Source of the DNA: JALORV01 sp963724365
Lineage (GTDB): Bacteria; Pseudomonadota; Gammaproteobacteria; Burkholderiales; Burkholderiaceae_F
Direction of reading: 5' to 3'
DNA: 64,000 nucleotides
NCBI GenBank assembly: GCA_963724365.1
Contig: CAVRUR010000013.1
Location: 248,001 to 312,000 of the forward strand
Below are positions 35,853-45,051 of this stretch, one piece after another (the stretch's first letter is position 1; the number at the start of each line of letters is the position of its first letter). The notes beneath the pieces are model-generated. The model was not told the DNA's origin and did not search any database. It saw only the letters and a list, made by a program, of their open reading frames with translations. A program made the translations under genes and the position numbers.

Positions 35853-35880
35853 GAAAAAGCCCGGCCGAAGCCGGGCTTTC
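35853..35880 (-). terminator. Rho-independent terminator after the 62-residue gene
   Basis: agcccggc (35858-35865) pairs with gccgggct (35870-35877) around a cgaa loop. On the minus strand the stem is followed by TTTTTCTTT, a good U-tract. It ends transcripts coming from the small minus-strand gene at 35976-36164. Confidence 0.8.
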
Positions 35881-35975
35881 TGTGAGCGAAAAGTCTGGGT
35901 GCAGTGTCTCTGCAGTGTCTCAAGCGCCCTGCACGCGGGCTGCCGCGGGACCGGGCGCGGCGCGCCGCGCGTCGC

Positions 35976-36164
35976 TCAGTTGATGCGCGGCGCCGTCACG
36001 GTCACGCGCTCGAGCGCAATCACCTGCAGGCCAGCCTCGTCGCGCGGCTGCATGCCGGCCACGGTGCTGCCCAGCACGACGGCACTGGTCAGGACGGCCA
36101 CGACCAGGGCGGTGACCCGGGCGGTAACGGACGCGGTAGAGGCTGAGTTCATGGTGGCGTTCAT
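35976..36164 (-). CDS. Small single-helix membrane protein
   Basis: 62 residues from the ATG at 36164, with GAAAGGA upstream. There is a short polar N-terminus, one hydrophobic helix (VTALVVAVLTSAVVLGSTVAG) and a tail ending in VTVTAPRI. It could be an uncleaved signal anchor or an exported peptide. No family is recognised. It has its own terminator and a structured upstream region, which supports it being a real gene. Confidence 0.6.
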   Translation of the reverse strand: MNATMNSASTASVTARVTALVVAVLTSAVVLGSTVAGMQPRDEAGLQVIALERVTVTAPRIN

Positions 36165-36473
36165 GGTGCGGTCCTTTCGTGAAGCAAGTGCGTTGTCGAT
36201 GGAGGCACTGTAGGCATCACGAAGGAGACTTTCGAGCGACTTGCGACCGGCTGCACAAATCGCGGCGTGAACTGCAAGGCCGGTTTCGTCGCGCCCAGGC
36301 GCCTTTGTGCAGTTCATCCGGCCCCGCCGCAGTTCGTCGCCGCCAGCGACGCTTCACGCCGGTTTCGGGCACGTCAGGCGCGCTGAAGCGCAGCAGCCGG
36401 TCAATGACCGGGCGCAGCGACGGGCGAAGGGAATTCCGAAAGTAGGACGGCCGGTGCACTGCCGGCCAAGGGG
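36165..36473. other. Intergenic region with alternative inverted repeats
   Basis: 309 bases without a supported gene. tttgtgcagttca at 36304-36316 is complementary to two separate upstream pieces: tgcacaaa (36252-36259) and tgaactgca (36268-36276). Only one can pair at a time because they share tgca. The element lies upstream of the small minus-strand gene. Near 36449-36467, after the CBS gene, ggccgg/ccggcc arms could form a short hairpin without a U-tract. Confidence 0.4.
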
Positions 36474-36935
36474 CTAGCTGGCGCGGGCCGCGTCTTCCTC
36501 GGGTTCCGGCCAGTCGCGGATGTAGGCCTTGAGCATGCGGTTCTCGAAACTCTGTTCCTCGAGGACAGCGCGGGCCACGTCATAGAAGGAAATCACACCG
36601 GCGAGTGTCCTGCCATCCAGCACCGGCAGATAGCGTGCGTGACGCTCGAGCATCAGGCGCCGCACTTCCATGACCTCGGTTTCGGGGGTGGTCGTCAGGG
36701 GCGCGTCGTCCATTACCTTGCGCACACTGACGTCGCCCACGCTGCCGGCATTGGCGTGGAGGCGATTGATGACCTCGCGAAAGGTGAGCATGCCGACCAG
36801 TTCGCCGTACTCCATGACGACGACCGAACCAATGTCCAGTTCTGCCATCACGGAGATTGCGCGTGCCAGAGGCGAGTCAGGCGTGACTGTGTATAGCGCG
36901 CTCCCCTTGACGCGCAGGATGTCACTGACTTTCAT
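36474..36935 (-). CDS. CBS-pair domain protein
   Basis: 153 residues starting MKVSDILRVKGSALYTV after a GGAGG site. It is two CBS motifs in tandem (about 1-60 and 70-130), the second with RHARYLPVLDGRTLAGVISFYD, and nothing else. Such stand-alone CBS pairs bind adenine nucleotides and act as sensors for unknown partners. The C-terminal 20 residues are acidic. Confidence 0.85.
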   Translation of the reverse strand: MKVSDILRVKGSALYTVTPDSPLARAISVMAELDIGSVVVMEYGELVGMLTFREVINRLHANAGSVGDVSVRKVMDDAPLTTTPETEVMEVRRLMLERHARYLPVLDGRTLAGVISFYDVARAVLEEQSFENRMLKAYIRDWPEPEEDAARAS

Positions 36936-37181
36936 GGTCGCCTCCGGGTGCCGTTCCGTGGACATGCTTATGAACCATGCTAGACCGGCGCCCTCGACCG
37001 AACAAGGAAAATTCAGAGGCCCGGCAGCCCGCCCAATCCCGCGGATGTGCCACCCGGTTCCGCGTCTACCCGCGGCTCCGGGCGACGTCGGGCGCGATTT
37101 CGATCGACGCGGCGAATTTGCGATCCCGGTCTGGCAGTGCAGCAATCGCGCGCTCGCCCCGGGAAAATCCCTGGCCGGTTG

Positions 37182-38132
37182 TCAACCGAGCAGCGTCTTG
37201 AACCGCTCGAGTTCGGTGACGACTGTGGCACGCACGGCGCTCTCCCACACCGAGTGACCGGCATCGGGCACGATCGTGTAGCGGGCGCCGGGCCACGCCC
37301 GCGCCAGTTCATCGGCGCTCAGGATCGGGCACACCATGTCGTAGCGCGAGTGCACGATCGAGGCGGGGTGCCGCCGCAACCGGTCCATGTTCTTCAGCAG
37401 CTGGTCCGGCCCGAGGAAGCAGCGGTGGGCGAAGTAATGCGCCTCGAGCCGCGCCAGCCCGAGCGCTTCGTTCGCAAAGTTGCGCACGAGTTCCGGATTC
37501 GGCAGCAGCGTCGAGCAGGTGCCCTCGTATTCGCTCCAGGCCCGAGCGAAGTGCATGTGCACCCGTGGATCCGGGTCGAAAAGGCGTGCCAGGTAACCGC
37601 CCAGCAGATCGCCACGCTCCTCCTCGGGCAGCATGCCGGCGAACTTCTGCCAGGCCTCGGGAAAGATCTGGCGCAGCCCGTACATGAACCAGTCGATTTC
37701 GCTCTGCCGGCCAAGAAAAATTCCGCGCAGCAGGAAGCCGCTGCATCGCTCAGGATGGGCCTGCCCGTAGGCGAGCCCGAGCGTGCTGCCCCAGGAACCG
37801 CCGAACACCAGCCAGCGTGCGATGCCGAGGTACTCGCGCAGCACTTCGACGTCGAATATCAGCTGCTGCGTGGTGTTGGAACGCACATCACCTACCGGAG
37901 TCGACGCACCCGCGCCGCGCTGGTCGAAGAGGACAACCCGGTAGAACTCCGGATCGAAGAAGCGCCGGTGTTCCGGTGAGCAACCGCCACCGGGCCCTCC
38001 ATGCAGAAAAAGGACCGGCACGCCCTGGGGATTGCCGACGGCCTCCCAGTACATCGTGTGAACGTCGTCGAGCGCCAGCAGGCCGCTGTCGTACGGCTCG
38101 ATCGGTGGGTAAAGCAGTGCGCGCGTATCCAT
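37182..38132 (-). CDS. pip: Proline iminopeptidase (prolyl aminopeptidase)
   Basis: 316 residues, S33-family alpha/beta hydrolase. It starts MDTRALLYPPIEPYDSGLL. The oxyanion motif is HGGPGGG, the nucleophile serine is in GGSWGSTLGL, and the catalytic histidine is in PDAGHSVWE near the end. It releases N-terminal proline from peptides in the cytoplasm. It is transcribed divergently from metY, 111 bases away. Confidence 0.93.
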   Translation of the reverse strand: MDTRALLYPPIEPYDSGLLALDDVHTMYWEAVGNPQGVPVLFLHGGPGGGCSPEHRRFFDPEFYRVVLFDQRGAGASTPVGDVRSNTTQQLIFDVEVLREYLGIARWLVFGGSWGSTLGLAYGQAHPERCSGFLLRGIFLGRQSEIDWFMYGLRQIFPEAWQKFAGMLPEEERGDLLGGYLARLFDPDPRVHMHFARAWSEYEGTCSTLLPNPELVRNFANEALGLARLEAHYFAHRCFLGPDQLLKNMDRLRRHPASIVHSRYDMVCPILSADELARAWPGARYTIVPDAGHSVWESAVRATVVTELERFKTLLG

Positions 38133-38243
38133 GGACGCGCGGCAGTTTAGCGGCGGAGCACTTTCGTTGGGACACCAACGCCTCAAACTCTTCGGCAGGA
38201 ACGCTGGCATCATCGTCGCTCCCCGCCCTCCACATTGATCGCC

Positions 38244-39539
38244 ATGACCGTTCGCTACCCCGGCTTCGACACGCTCGCTCTGCATGCCGGCCAGCCACCG
38301 GACCCGACGACCGGGGCGCGGGCCGTGCCGATCTACGCCACCGCCTCGTATGTTTTCGAGGATTCCAATCACGCGGCGGCACTGTTCAACATGGAGCGTG
38401 CGGGCCATGTGTACTCCCGCATCTCCAACCCGACGGTGGCGGTGTTCGAGGAGCGCATGGCAGCGCTCGAGAAAGGGGTGGGAGCGATTGCAACCGCCAG
38501 TGGCCAGGCGGCGCTGCATCTGGCGATCGTCACGCTGATGGGAGCCGGCAGCCACATCGTCGCCAGCCGCGCACTGTACGGCGGCTCGCACAACCTGCTC
38601 GCCTATACGCTGGCGCGCTTCGGCATCGAGACCACCTTCGTCAACCCGCGCGATCTCGGCGCCTGGCGCGCTGCCCTCCGACCAAACACGCGGCTGCTGT
38701 TCGGGGAGACACTCGGTAATCCGGGTCTCGATGTGCTCGACATCCCCTCCGTGAGCACGATCGCGCACGAACATGGCCTGCCGTTGCTGGTCGACTCGAC
38801 CTTCACCACGCCCTGGCTAATGACTCCGTTCGATCACGGCGCCGATCTCGTCTATCACTCGGCCACCAAGTTCCTCGGCGGCCACGGCGTAGCCATCGGC
38901 GGTGTGCTGGTCGACGGCGGCACCTTCGACTGGCTTGCCAGCGGAAACTTTCCGACTATCACCGAGCCCTATGCGGGCTTCCACGGCATGAACTTTTCGG
39001 AGGAAAGCACGGTCGCACCGTTCCTGCTGCGCGCGCGACGCGAGGGCCTGCGCGACTTCGGTGCCTGCATGAGCGCACACACCGCGTTCCTGCTGCTGCA
39101 GGGGCTCGAGACCCTGCCGCTGCGCATGCAACGGCACGTCGACAACGCGCGTACCGTCGTCGCGTTCCTCGCCGCACATCCGACCATTGAAAGCGTTGCC
39201 TTTCCAGATCTTGCGTCGCATCCGGATCACGCGTTGGCGCAACGGCTGCTGCCGCGCGGCTGCGGGGCGGTGTTCAGCTTCAACCTGAAAGGCTCGCGCG
39301 CGGCGGGACGCGCGTTCGTCGAAGCATTGCGCGTGTTCTCGCACCTGGCCAATGTGGGCGATGCCAAGTCGCTGGTCATCCATCCGGCCTCGACCACGCA
39401 CTTCCGTGTACCCGACAACGAACTAGCAGCGGCCGGCATCTCGCAGGGCACGATCCGTCTGTCGGTCGGCCTCGAAGATCCTGCCGACCTGCTCGACGAC
39501 CTGAGCCAGGCGCTGAAGCGCGCACAGAAGGTGGGCTGA
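38244..39539 (+). CDS. metY: O-acetylhomoserine sulfhydrylase (MetY-type)
   Basis: 431 residues. The PLP enzyme signature RISNPTVAVFEERMAALEKG is at about 58-77 and the Schiff-base lysine is in HSATKFLGGHG. The MetY-specific insert NFPTITEPYAGFHGMNF follows. It makes homocysteine from O-acetylhomoserine and sulfide. The genome thus carries two direct-sulfhydrylation enzymes, this one and MetZ at 3484. The start at 38244 is preferred over an ATT nine bases upstream. I see no riboswitch in its upstream region. Confidence 0.9.
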   Translation: MTVRYPGFDTLALHAGQPPDPTTGARAVPIYATASYVFEDSNHAAALFNMERAGHVYSRISNPTVAVFEERMAALEKGVGAIATASGQAALHLAIVTLMGAGSHIVASRALYGGSHNLLAYTLARFGIETTFVNPRDLGAWRAALRPNTRLLFGETLGNPGLDVLDIPSVSTIAHEHGLPLLVDSTFTTPWLMTPFDHGADLVYHSATKFLGGHGVAIGGVLVDGGTFDWLASGNFPTITEPYAGFHGMNFSEESTVAPFLLRARREGLRDFGACMSAHTAFLLLQGLETLPLRMQRHVDNARTVVAFLAAHPTIESVAFPDLASHPDHALAQRLLPRGCGAVFSFNLKGSRAAGRAFVEALRVFSHLANVGDAKSLVIHPASTTHFRVPDNELAAAGISQGTIRLSVGLEDPADLLDDLSQALKRAQKVG

Positions 39540-39541
39540 TC

Positions 39542-40378
39542 ATGGATCTGCTCACGACACCGCGCCTGTACGCCTACACCGGTGGCCGACCGTTTGACGC
39601 GATGAAACCGACGATCGTGTTCCTGCACGGCGCCCAGCACGACCACAGCGTCTGGATCCTGCAGAGCCGCTACTTCGCGCACCACGGCTACAGCGTGCTG
39701 GCGCTCGACCTTCCCGGCCACATGCGCAGTGAAGGCCCGGCGCCGACGAGCGTCGAGTCGATCGCCGACCGCGTCGTCAGCGGGCTGGAGGCCAGCGGCG
39801 CACAGCGCCTGCTGCTTGTCGGCCACAGCATGGGTTCTCTGCTCGCGCTGGAAGTTGCGACCCGGATGTCGCAACGTGTCGTCGGCGTCGCACTGGTCGC
39901 CGCGGCGTTTCCGATGCGCGTGTCGGACTCGCTGCTGGACGCCACGCGCGCCGACGTCTCTTCGGCGATGGACATGATCAATGTCTGGTCGCACAGCACA
40001 TCGATCGCCGCCTTCGAACGCAAGCCCTCGAATCCCGGCCCGGGCTTTTCCAACGTCTGGCAGAACCTCAGGCTCATGCAGCGCATTGCACGCCGCGATG
40101 GCCCCGATGTCCTGCCCATCGACTTTGCGGCATGCAACTCCTATGCCGGCGGACTGGCCGCCGCGCAGGCATTGCGTTGCCCGGCGCTCTTTGTGCTGGG
40201 TGACCTCGACAGCATGACTCCACCCCGGTCAGCCCGTTCGCTGATCGACGCGGTGGCAGACTCGACGGTTGTCCACGTCGCAGGAGGCGGGCACTCGCTG
40301 ATGGCCGAGCGCCCCGATGACGTGCTGCACGCGTTGGCGCAGTTCGCTGCCCGGGTGTTCGCGCCGGCCACTGTCTGA
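39542..40378 (+). CDS. Alpha/beta hydrolase
   Basis: 278 residues, two bases after metY. The fold signatures are the oxyanion strand VFLHGAQHD, the nucleophile elbow GHSMGS and a late histidine in GGGHSLMAERP. An aspartate in LGDLDSMTPP completes a probable triad. The substrate is unknown. The tight spacing suggests co-expression with metY, possibly as part of ester or thioester turnover, but that is conjecture. Confidence 0.8.
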   Translation: MDLLTTPRLYAYTGGRPFDAMKPTIVFLHGAQHDHSVWILQSRYFAHHGYSVLALDLPGHMRSEGPAPTSVESIADRVVSGLEASGAQRLLLVGHSMGSLLALEVATRMSQRVVGVALVAAAFPMRVSDSLLDATRADVSSAMDMINVWSHSTSIAAFERKPSNPGPGFSNVWQNLRLMQRIARRDGPDVLPIDFAACNSYAGGLAAAQALRCPALFVLGDLDSMTPPRSARSLIDAVADSTVVHVAGGGHSLMAERPDDVLHALAQFAARVFAPATV

Positions 40379-40396
40379 TCTCGGCCGGAGCACGCG

Positions 40397-41029
40397 TTGC
40401 TGCACGCCGTCAACTGGGACACGTACTGGCTCTACGTCCTCACCGAGATTGCGCTGTCGCTTTCGCCCGGACCGGCGGTGATGCTGGTCATCGCCTGCGG
40501 ACTCGCCCATGGCGCACGCCGGTCGACGTACGCAAGCCTCGGCATCCTCAGTGCCAACGCGTTCTACTTTGCCATTTCCGCGACGGCGCTCGGCGCAGTG
40601 CTTGCCGCGTCGCGCGAGTTCTTCACGGCAGTGAAGTGGATCGGCGCGGCCTACCTTGTCTATGTCGGCGTATCCGCGATCTTCGGACGGCCCTCCCCGA
40701 TCACCGTCTCGAAAGGCTCCGGCGGCAACTCGCCGCGCGACCTTTATCTCGCTGGCCTCACGCTCCAGCTCGCCAATCCCAAGACATTGATCTTCTTCGT
40801 CGCGATCCTGCCGCAGTTCGTCGACGCGCGCCTGCCGATCGGCGCGCAGATGGTCTGGCTCGCAGCGGGTTCGATCATCCCGGAATTCTTCATCCTCGCG
40901 GGCTATGGCTGGCTCGCGTCGCGCGCGCGCGGCATCGCCACGGACGATCGCTACGTGCGCTGGACCGATCGCATTGCCGGTGTGCTCGTACTCGGGGCGG
41001 CAGCGCTGGTGCTCAGCGTCACGGCCTGA
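40397..41029 (+). CDS. LysE/RhtB family amino acid exporter
   Basis: 210 residues from a TTG start that has GGAG at a good distance; no other start fits the N-terminal helix. Six hydrophobic segments are present, with the family motif SLSPGPAVMLVIACGLAHGAR. It follows the hydrolase by 18 bases, so metY-hydrolase-exporter could be one operon; export of homoserine, threonine or a sulfur amino acid would be plausible but is not shown. Confidence 0.85.
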   Translation: MLHAVNWDTYWLYVLTEIALSLSPGPAVMLVIACGLAHGARRSTYASLGILSANAFYFAISATALGAVLAASREFFTAVKWIGAAYLVYVGVSAIFGRPSPITVSKGSGGNSPRDLYLAGLTLQLANPKTLIFFVAILPQFVDARLPIGAQMVWLAAGSIIPEFFILAGYGWLASRARGIATDDRYVRWTDRIAGVLVLGAAALVLSVTA

Positions 41030-41089
41030 GCCGAACAACCCGACGCCTTCCTTCATGCTCCACGACTTTGTTGAGCACTGCGGGCGGCT

Positions 41090-42355
41090 TCAACGAGCGC
41101 CCGCACCGGACAGGCTCTGTTCCAGCGGCGCGTTGATCCATTCGTCACGATCGATCCAGTTCAGCAGGGTGTCGCCGACCCCCTCGCGATCGAGCGACAG
41201 CAACGAATTCCTTGTATCAAGGGCGAAGCGCTCGAACGCGGACCGCAGTGTCGTGCTCGCTGGCTCGCACGTCAGTATCCATTCCGATGACGCGCCGCGG
41301 CGCCGCGCTGCGGACAGCCGGCGCACGTAGCGCAGCCGTTCGAGTGACTCGAGCAGTCGCTCGGCGTGGACCGGATCGGTGCGAGCGCCGCGCGCGAGGA
41401 CTGCGACGCCGACCGCCGTGTTGCCACGGCGTCGCGCCGCGAGCAGCTGCTGGATCAGCGCAATGGCCGTGACAAAGTCGTCGCCCGCCCGCAACTCGTC
41501 TGCGAAGCGCGTCGTCCAGAGGCGCGGCACGGTGGCCGCAATGGCCGCACCGAACAGCAGCGCGTACCAGGACAGGTACATCCACAACAGGAAAAGCGGC
41601 AGCGCCGCGAAGGCGCCGTAGATCGAGCGCACTCCACCACGGCTGATGTAGTGGGCAAATCCGGACTTCAGCATTTCCGCGAGTATGGCGGCCACGAAGC
41701 CGCCGATCAGTGCATCGCGCCAGCGCACGGTGCGATTCGGCACGAACACGTACAGTGCCGAGTAGGCCAGGCCACTGAGGATGACCGGCGCAAAGTCGAT
41801 CAGGCTGCGCAGCCATCGGGGCATGAGCGCGATCGCATCCTCCGACAGCGCCCATAGATATGAACTCGCAGACAGGCTGGCGCCGATCAGGATCGGTCCG
41901 AGCGTGATGAGCGCCCAATAAATCAGTACCCGCTGGCTGAACGGCCGGCGCTCGCGCACCTGCCAGATGTCGTTGAGCACACGGTCGACCGTCATGATCA
42001 TCGCCAGTGCCGCAAGGCCGAGGAAAATGAGACCCGCGGCCGTGAGCCGGGTCGCCTGCTGCGCAAAGTCGCTGACATAGCGCAGGACGGTGGACGAAAT
42101 CTGGGCGGGCAGCGTTCGCTGCACCATGGCCTGAAAGGCCTCGCGAAATTCAGAGAACAGCGGAAAGGCCGAGAACAGCGCGAGGGCCACGGCGAACAGG
42201 GGCACGATCGACAGCACCGTCGTGAAGGTCAGGCTGCCGGCGACCTGCTGCAGCCGTACCTCGCGGCCACGGCGGTACGCGAAGAGTGCCACTTCGCGCG
42301 CAGTCTTCAGCCAGGGAAATCGATCGAGGGTGACGGTAAGGCGGGACATGGACAT
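41090..42355 (-). CDS. YihY/UPF0761 family inner-membrane protein with C-terminal winged-helix extension
   Basis: About 421 residues from MSMSRLTVTLDRFPWLK. The YihY core of six membrane segments includes QQVAGSLTFTTVLSIVPLFAV and WMYLSWYALLFGAAIAA. The last ~130 residues are soluble and helical (QLLAARRRGNTAVGVAVLARGARTD), the extension seen in longer betaproteobacterial members. It was once called ribonuclease BN, a name now known to be wrong for this family. The function is unknown. Divergent from wrbA. Confidence 0.88.
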   Translation of the reverse strand: MSMSRLTVTLDRFPWLKTAREVALFAYRRGREVRLQQVAGSLTFTTVLSIVPLFAVALALFSAFPLFSEFREAFQAMVQRTLPAQISSTVLRYVSDFAQQATRLTAAGLIFLGLAALAMIMTVDRVLNDIWQVRERRPFSQRVLIYWALITLGPILIGASLSASSYLWALSEDAIALMPRWLRSLIDFAPVILSGLAYSALYVFVPNRTVRWRDALIGGFVAAILAEMLKSGFAHYISRGGVRSIYGAFAALPLFLLWMYLSWYALLFGAAIAATVPRLWTTRFADELRAGDDFVTAIALIQQLLAARRRGNTAVGVAVLARGARTDPVHAERLLESLERLRYVRRLSAARRRGASSEWILTCEPASTTLRSAFERFALDTRNSLLSLDREGVGDTLLNWIDRDEWINAPLEQSLSGAGAR

Positions 42356-42496
42356 GGGCCGGCGGGTGTCGCCTCGCACCGGCGGCCCGCGACGACGATT
42401 CCTATAATAGCGGCGACATCCGGCGGACTTACGGGACGAAGTGTTGGCTGCCTCCGTGACCGGATCAACTCATCAGCGACATGGCGCCGCGTCGAC

Positions 42497-43087
42497 GTGG
42501 ACATCCTCGTTCTGTACTACTCGCGCCAAGGGGCCACTCGCAGGCTGGCAGAAGCCATCGCAACGGGCATCGACAGCATCGACGGAACACAGGCGCGCCT
42601 TCGCACTGTGCCACCCGTTGCCGCGGTCACCGCGACCGCCGCACCGCCGGTGCCGTCGGAGGGCGCACCGTACGCGGAACTGGACGACCTCGAATCCTGC
42701 GGCGGCCTTGCCGTCGGCTCGCCGACGCGTTTCGGCAATATGGCCGCGCCCCTGAAACACTTCTTCGACTCGACGTCGGGACTCTGGCTGTCGGGCAAAC
42801 TCGCCGGCAAGCCGGCGGCCATGTTCTGCTCCACCAGCAGCCTGCACGGCGGCCAGGAGACCACGCTGCTGTCGATGATGGTGCCGCTGCTGCACCATGG
42901 AATGCTGATCCTGGGGATTCCGTACACCGAGGCCGATCTGATGACGACACGCAGCGGCGGTACGCCGTACGGTGCGAGCCACATCGCGCGTCATGGCGCG
43001 CCGCCCGTACTGTCCGACGAAGAGCGCCGATTGGCGCATGCGCTCGGTGTGCGGCTGGCCCGCACAGCCCTGCGGCTGGCGGCCTGA
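42497..43087 (+). CDS. wrbA: NAD(P)H:quinone oxidoreductase, WrbA family
   Basis: 196 residues from a GTG start. The flavodoxin-type FMN loop is YYSRQGATRRLA, with SPTRFGNMAAPLKHFFD and the STSSLHGGQETT loop typical of WrbA. It performs two-electron reduction of quinones. DUF2069 begins directly after its stop, and the FAD oxidase overlaps that gene, giving a three-gene operon. Confidence 0.92.
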   Translation: MDILVLYYSRQGATRRLAEAIATGIDSIDGTQARLRTVPPVAAVTATAAPPVPSEGAPYAELDDLESCGGLAVGSPTRFGNMAAPLKHFFDSTSGLWLSGKLAGKPAAMFCSTSSLHGGQETTLLSMMVPLLHHGMLILGIPYTEADLMTTRSGGTPYGASHIARHGAPPVLSDEERRLAHALGVRLARTALRLAA

Positions 43088-43486
43088 ATGGGCACGGCTA
43101 TAGGACCGCTGCCTCAGACCTCGCCGCGCCAGCGCATCGCGTGGCGTTGGGCCATCGCCGCCTGGGTCGGACTGATCGTGCTGGCACTGGCATGGGAACT
43201 TGCGCTCGCACCGCTGCGCCCGGGCGGATCATGGCTCGCGCTGAAAGTCGTCCCGCTGCTGCTGCCCTTGCCGGCGCTGCTGCGAGGCAGCACCTATGCC
43301 ATGCAGGTGGCGCTGTTTGTCGTGATGATCTATCTCTTCGAGGCCGCGGCACGCCTGTTCGAGCCGGCACCGGCGGCCGTCCTGGCCGTGATTGAACTCG
43401 TGCTGGCCGTGGCGTTCCTCGCGGCCGCCATCGTCTACCTGCGTCCGATGAAGATTGCGGCGAAGCGCCGAGCGGCCGCCTCGTGA
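43088..43486 (+). CDS. DUF2069 membrane protein
   Basis: 132 residues with four hydrophobic helices (AIAAWVGLIVLALAWELALA, VVPLLLPLPALLRG and two more). DUF2069 next to wrbA is a conserved pairing in betaproteobacteria. Function unknown. It starts on the base after the wrbA stop, and its own stop overlaps the GTG of the next gene (GTGA). Confidence 0.85.
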   Translation: MGTAIGPLPQTSPRQRIAWRWAIAAWVGLIVLALAWELALAPLRPGGSWLALKVVPLLLPLPALLRGSTYAMQVALFVVMIYLFEAAARLFEPAPAAVLAVIELVLAVAFLAAAIVYLRPMKIAAKRRAAAS

Positions 43487-44908
43487 CTCCAATCGACACG
43501 CTGCGCACTTCCATCGACACGCTAGGCACGTTGGTCGGCGAGTCGCATGTGCTGACGAGTGACCTCGACAAAGCACCGTTCCTGCTCGACTGGCGGCGCC
43601 GCTATAACGCGAAGGCACAGGCTGTCGTACTGCCGGGCTCGACTGCGGAAGTGGCCCGCGTGGTCGCCTGGTGCGCCGAGACTCGCACGCCTGTCGTTCC
43701 GCAAGGTGGCAACACCGGTCTGGTCGGCGGTGCCTCGCCGGACGAATCGGGGCGGGCCATCCTCCTGTCACTCAAGCGCCTGCAACACATCCGGGCGGTG
43801 GACACCGCAAACGGCACCCTCATCGCCGAAGCCGGCTGCGTGCTGAAGGACGTCCAGGACGCGGCGCAGGCGCATGGCCAGTTGTTCCCACTGTCGCTTG
43901 CTGCCGAGGGCAGTGCGACGATCGGCGGCAATCTCAGCACCAACGCCGGCGGTGTCCAGGTCCTGCGCTACGGCAACGCGCGCGAGTTGTGTCTGGGCCT
44001 CGAGGTCGTGCTGCCCTCCGGCGAGGTCTGGCACGGCCTGCGCGGGTTGCGCAAGGACAACACCGGCTACGACCTGAGAGATCTCTTCATCGGTGCCGAG
44101 GGAACGCTGGGCGTGATCACCGCCGCTTGCCTCAGGACATTCCCACTGCCACGCGCGCGGGCGACCGCGCTCGTGGCCGTACCGTCGCTGCCGGCTGCGC
44201 TGCAGCTGCTGGCCATGGCGCAGACCACCTGCGGACCGACACTGACCGCTTTCGAATGTTTCAGCGACGCCTGCCTGACGCTGGTGGAACGACACTATCC
44301 GCCACACCGCTCGCCGTTTGCTCAGCGGCACAGCCAGCATGTCCTGGTGGAAATCAGTGACCATGAAGACGCGGCGCACGCGAGTGCGCTGCTCGAGGCG
44401 CTGGCGGGCAGCGCCATCGAGACCGGCATCGGCAGCGACGCGGTCATCGCGCAATCGGTTGCGCAGGCACGTGCCTTCTGGGCGTTGCGCGAACTGATCT
44501 CCGAGGCCCAGGCGCTGGAAGGCAAGAACATCAAGCACGACATTGCGGTGCCGATATCCAGCATTGCGCGGTTCGTCGAGGAGACCGATCGCGTGCTGCA
44601 GCAGCGCTTCCCCGGTGTACGCATGGTGGTCTTCGGCCATCTCGGTGACGGCAATCTCCACTACAACGTCAGTCCCGCCCATCGGCATGGATGAACCCAG
44701 CTTTCTGGCCTTGCAGCCCGCCGTGTACTCAACGGTGCATGACCAGGTGCACGCGTTCGGCGGGTCGATCTCCGCGGAACACGGGATCGGCCAGCTCAAG
44801 CGCGATGAAAATGCCCGCTACAAGTCGGAAATCGAACTGCGTCTCATGCGCACGCTCAAGCAGGCCCTGGATCCGCTGGGGATCATGAATCCGGGCAAGG
44901 TGCTGTAG
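43483..44908 (+). pseudogene. FAD-linked oxidase (GlcD/D-2-hydroxyacid dehydrogenase type), interrupted by a +1 frameshift
   Basis: The frame from 43483 encodes a normal VAO-family FAD-binding domain (VVPQGGNTGLVGG, GGNLSTNAGG) and most of the cap domain up to GDGNLHYNVSP, then stops at 44694. The rest of the protein continues in another frame from about 44675: a segment starting PPIGMDEPSFLALQPAV, with the C-terminal FGGSISAEHGIGQ metal-site motif and ending at 44908. Removing one C from the CCC at 44674-44676 restores an uninterrupted protein of about 474 residues with NVSPPIG at the joint. All other features are intact, so this is either a very recent lesion or a sequence error. Members oxidise D-lactate, glycolate or D-2-hydroxyglutarate. 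Confidence 0.85.
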
Positions 44909-45051
44909 CCGCGAACGGCTGAAGCTTGAGTCCCACCTTCATGGGAGCGAAATCCACCCCTACTCCGGACCATCAAGACTTCGGCTAGCGATTACCATTC
45001 GCGCCAAACGCGGCCGGATTCCAGCTGCGGTCGAATTCACGGGAGGCAACC

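Noticed and set aside
38133..38243. Possible SAM or SAH riboswitch before metY
   Set aside because: None of the conserved SAM-I, SAM-II or SAH sequence blocks can be found in these 111 bases.
44640..44710. Programmed frameshifting in the FAD oxidase
   Set aside because: There is no slippery heptamer, no internal Shine-Dalgarno pairing at the right spacing and no known case in this family; a single-base indel is simpler.
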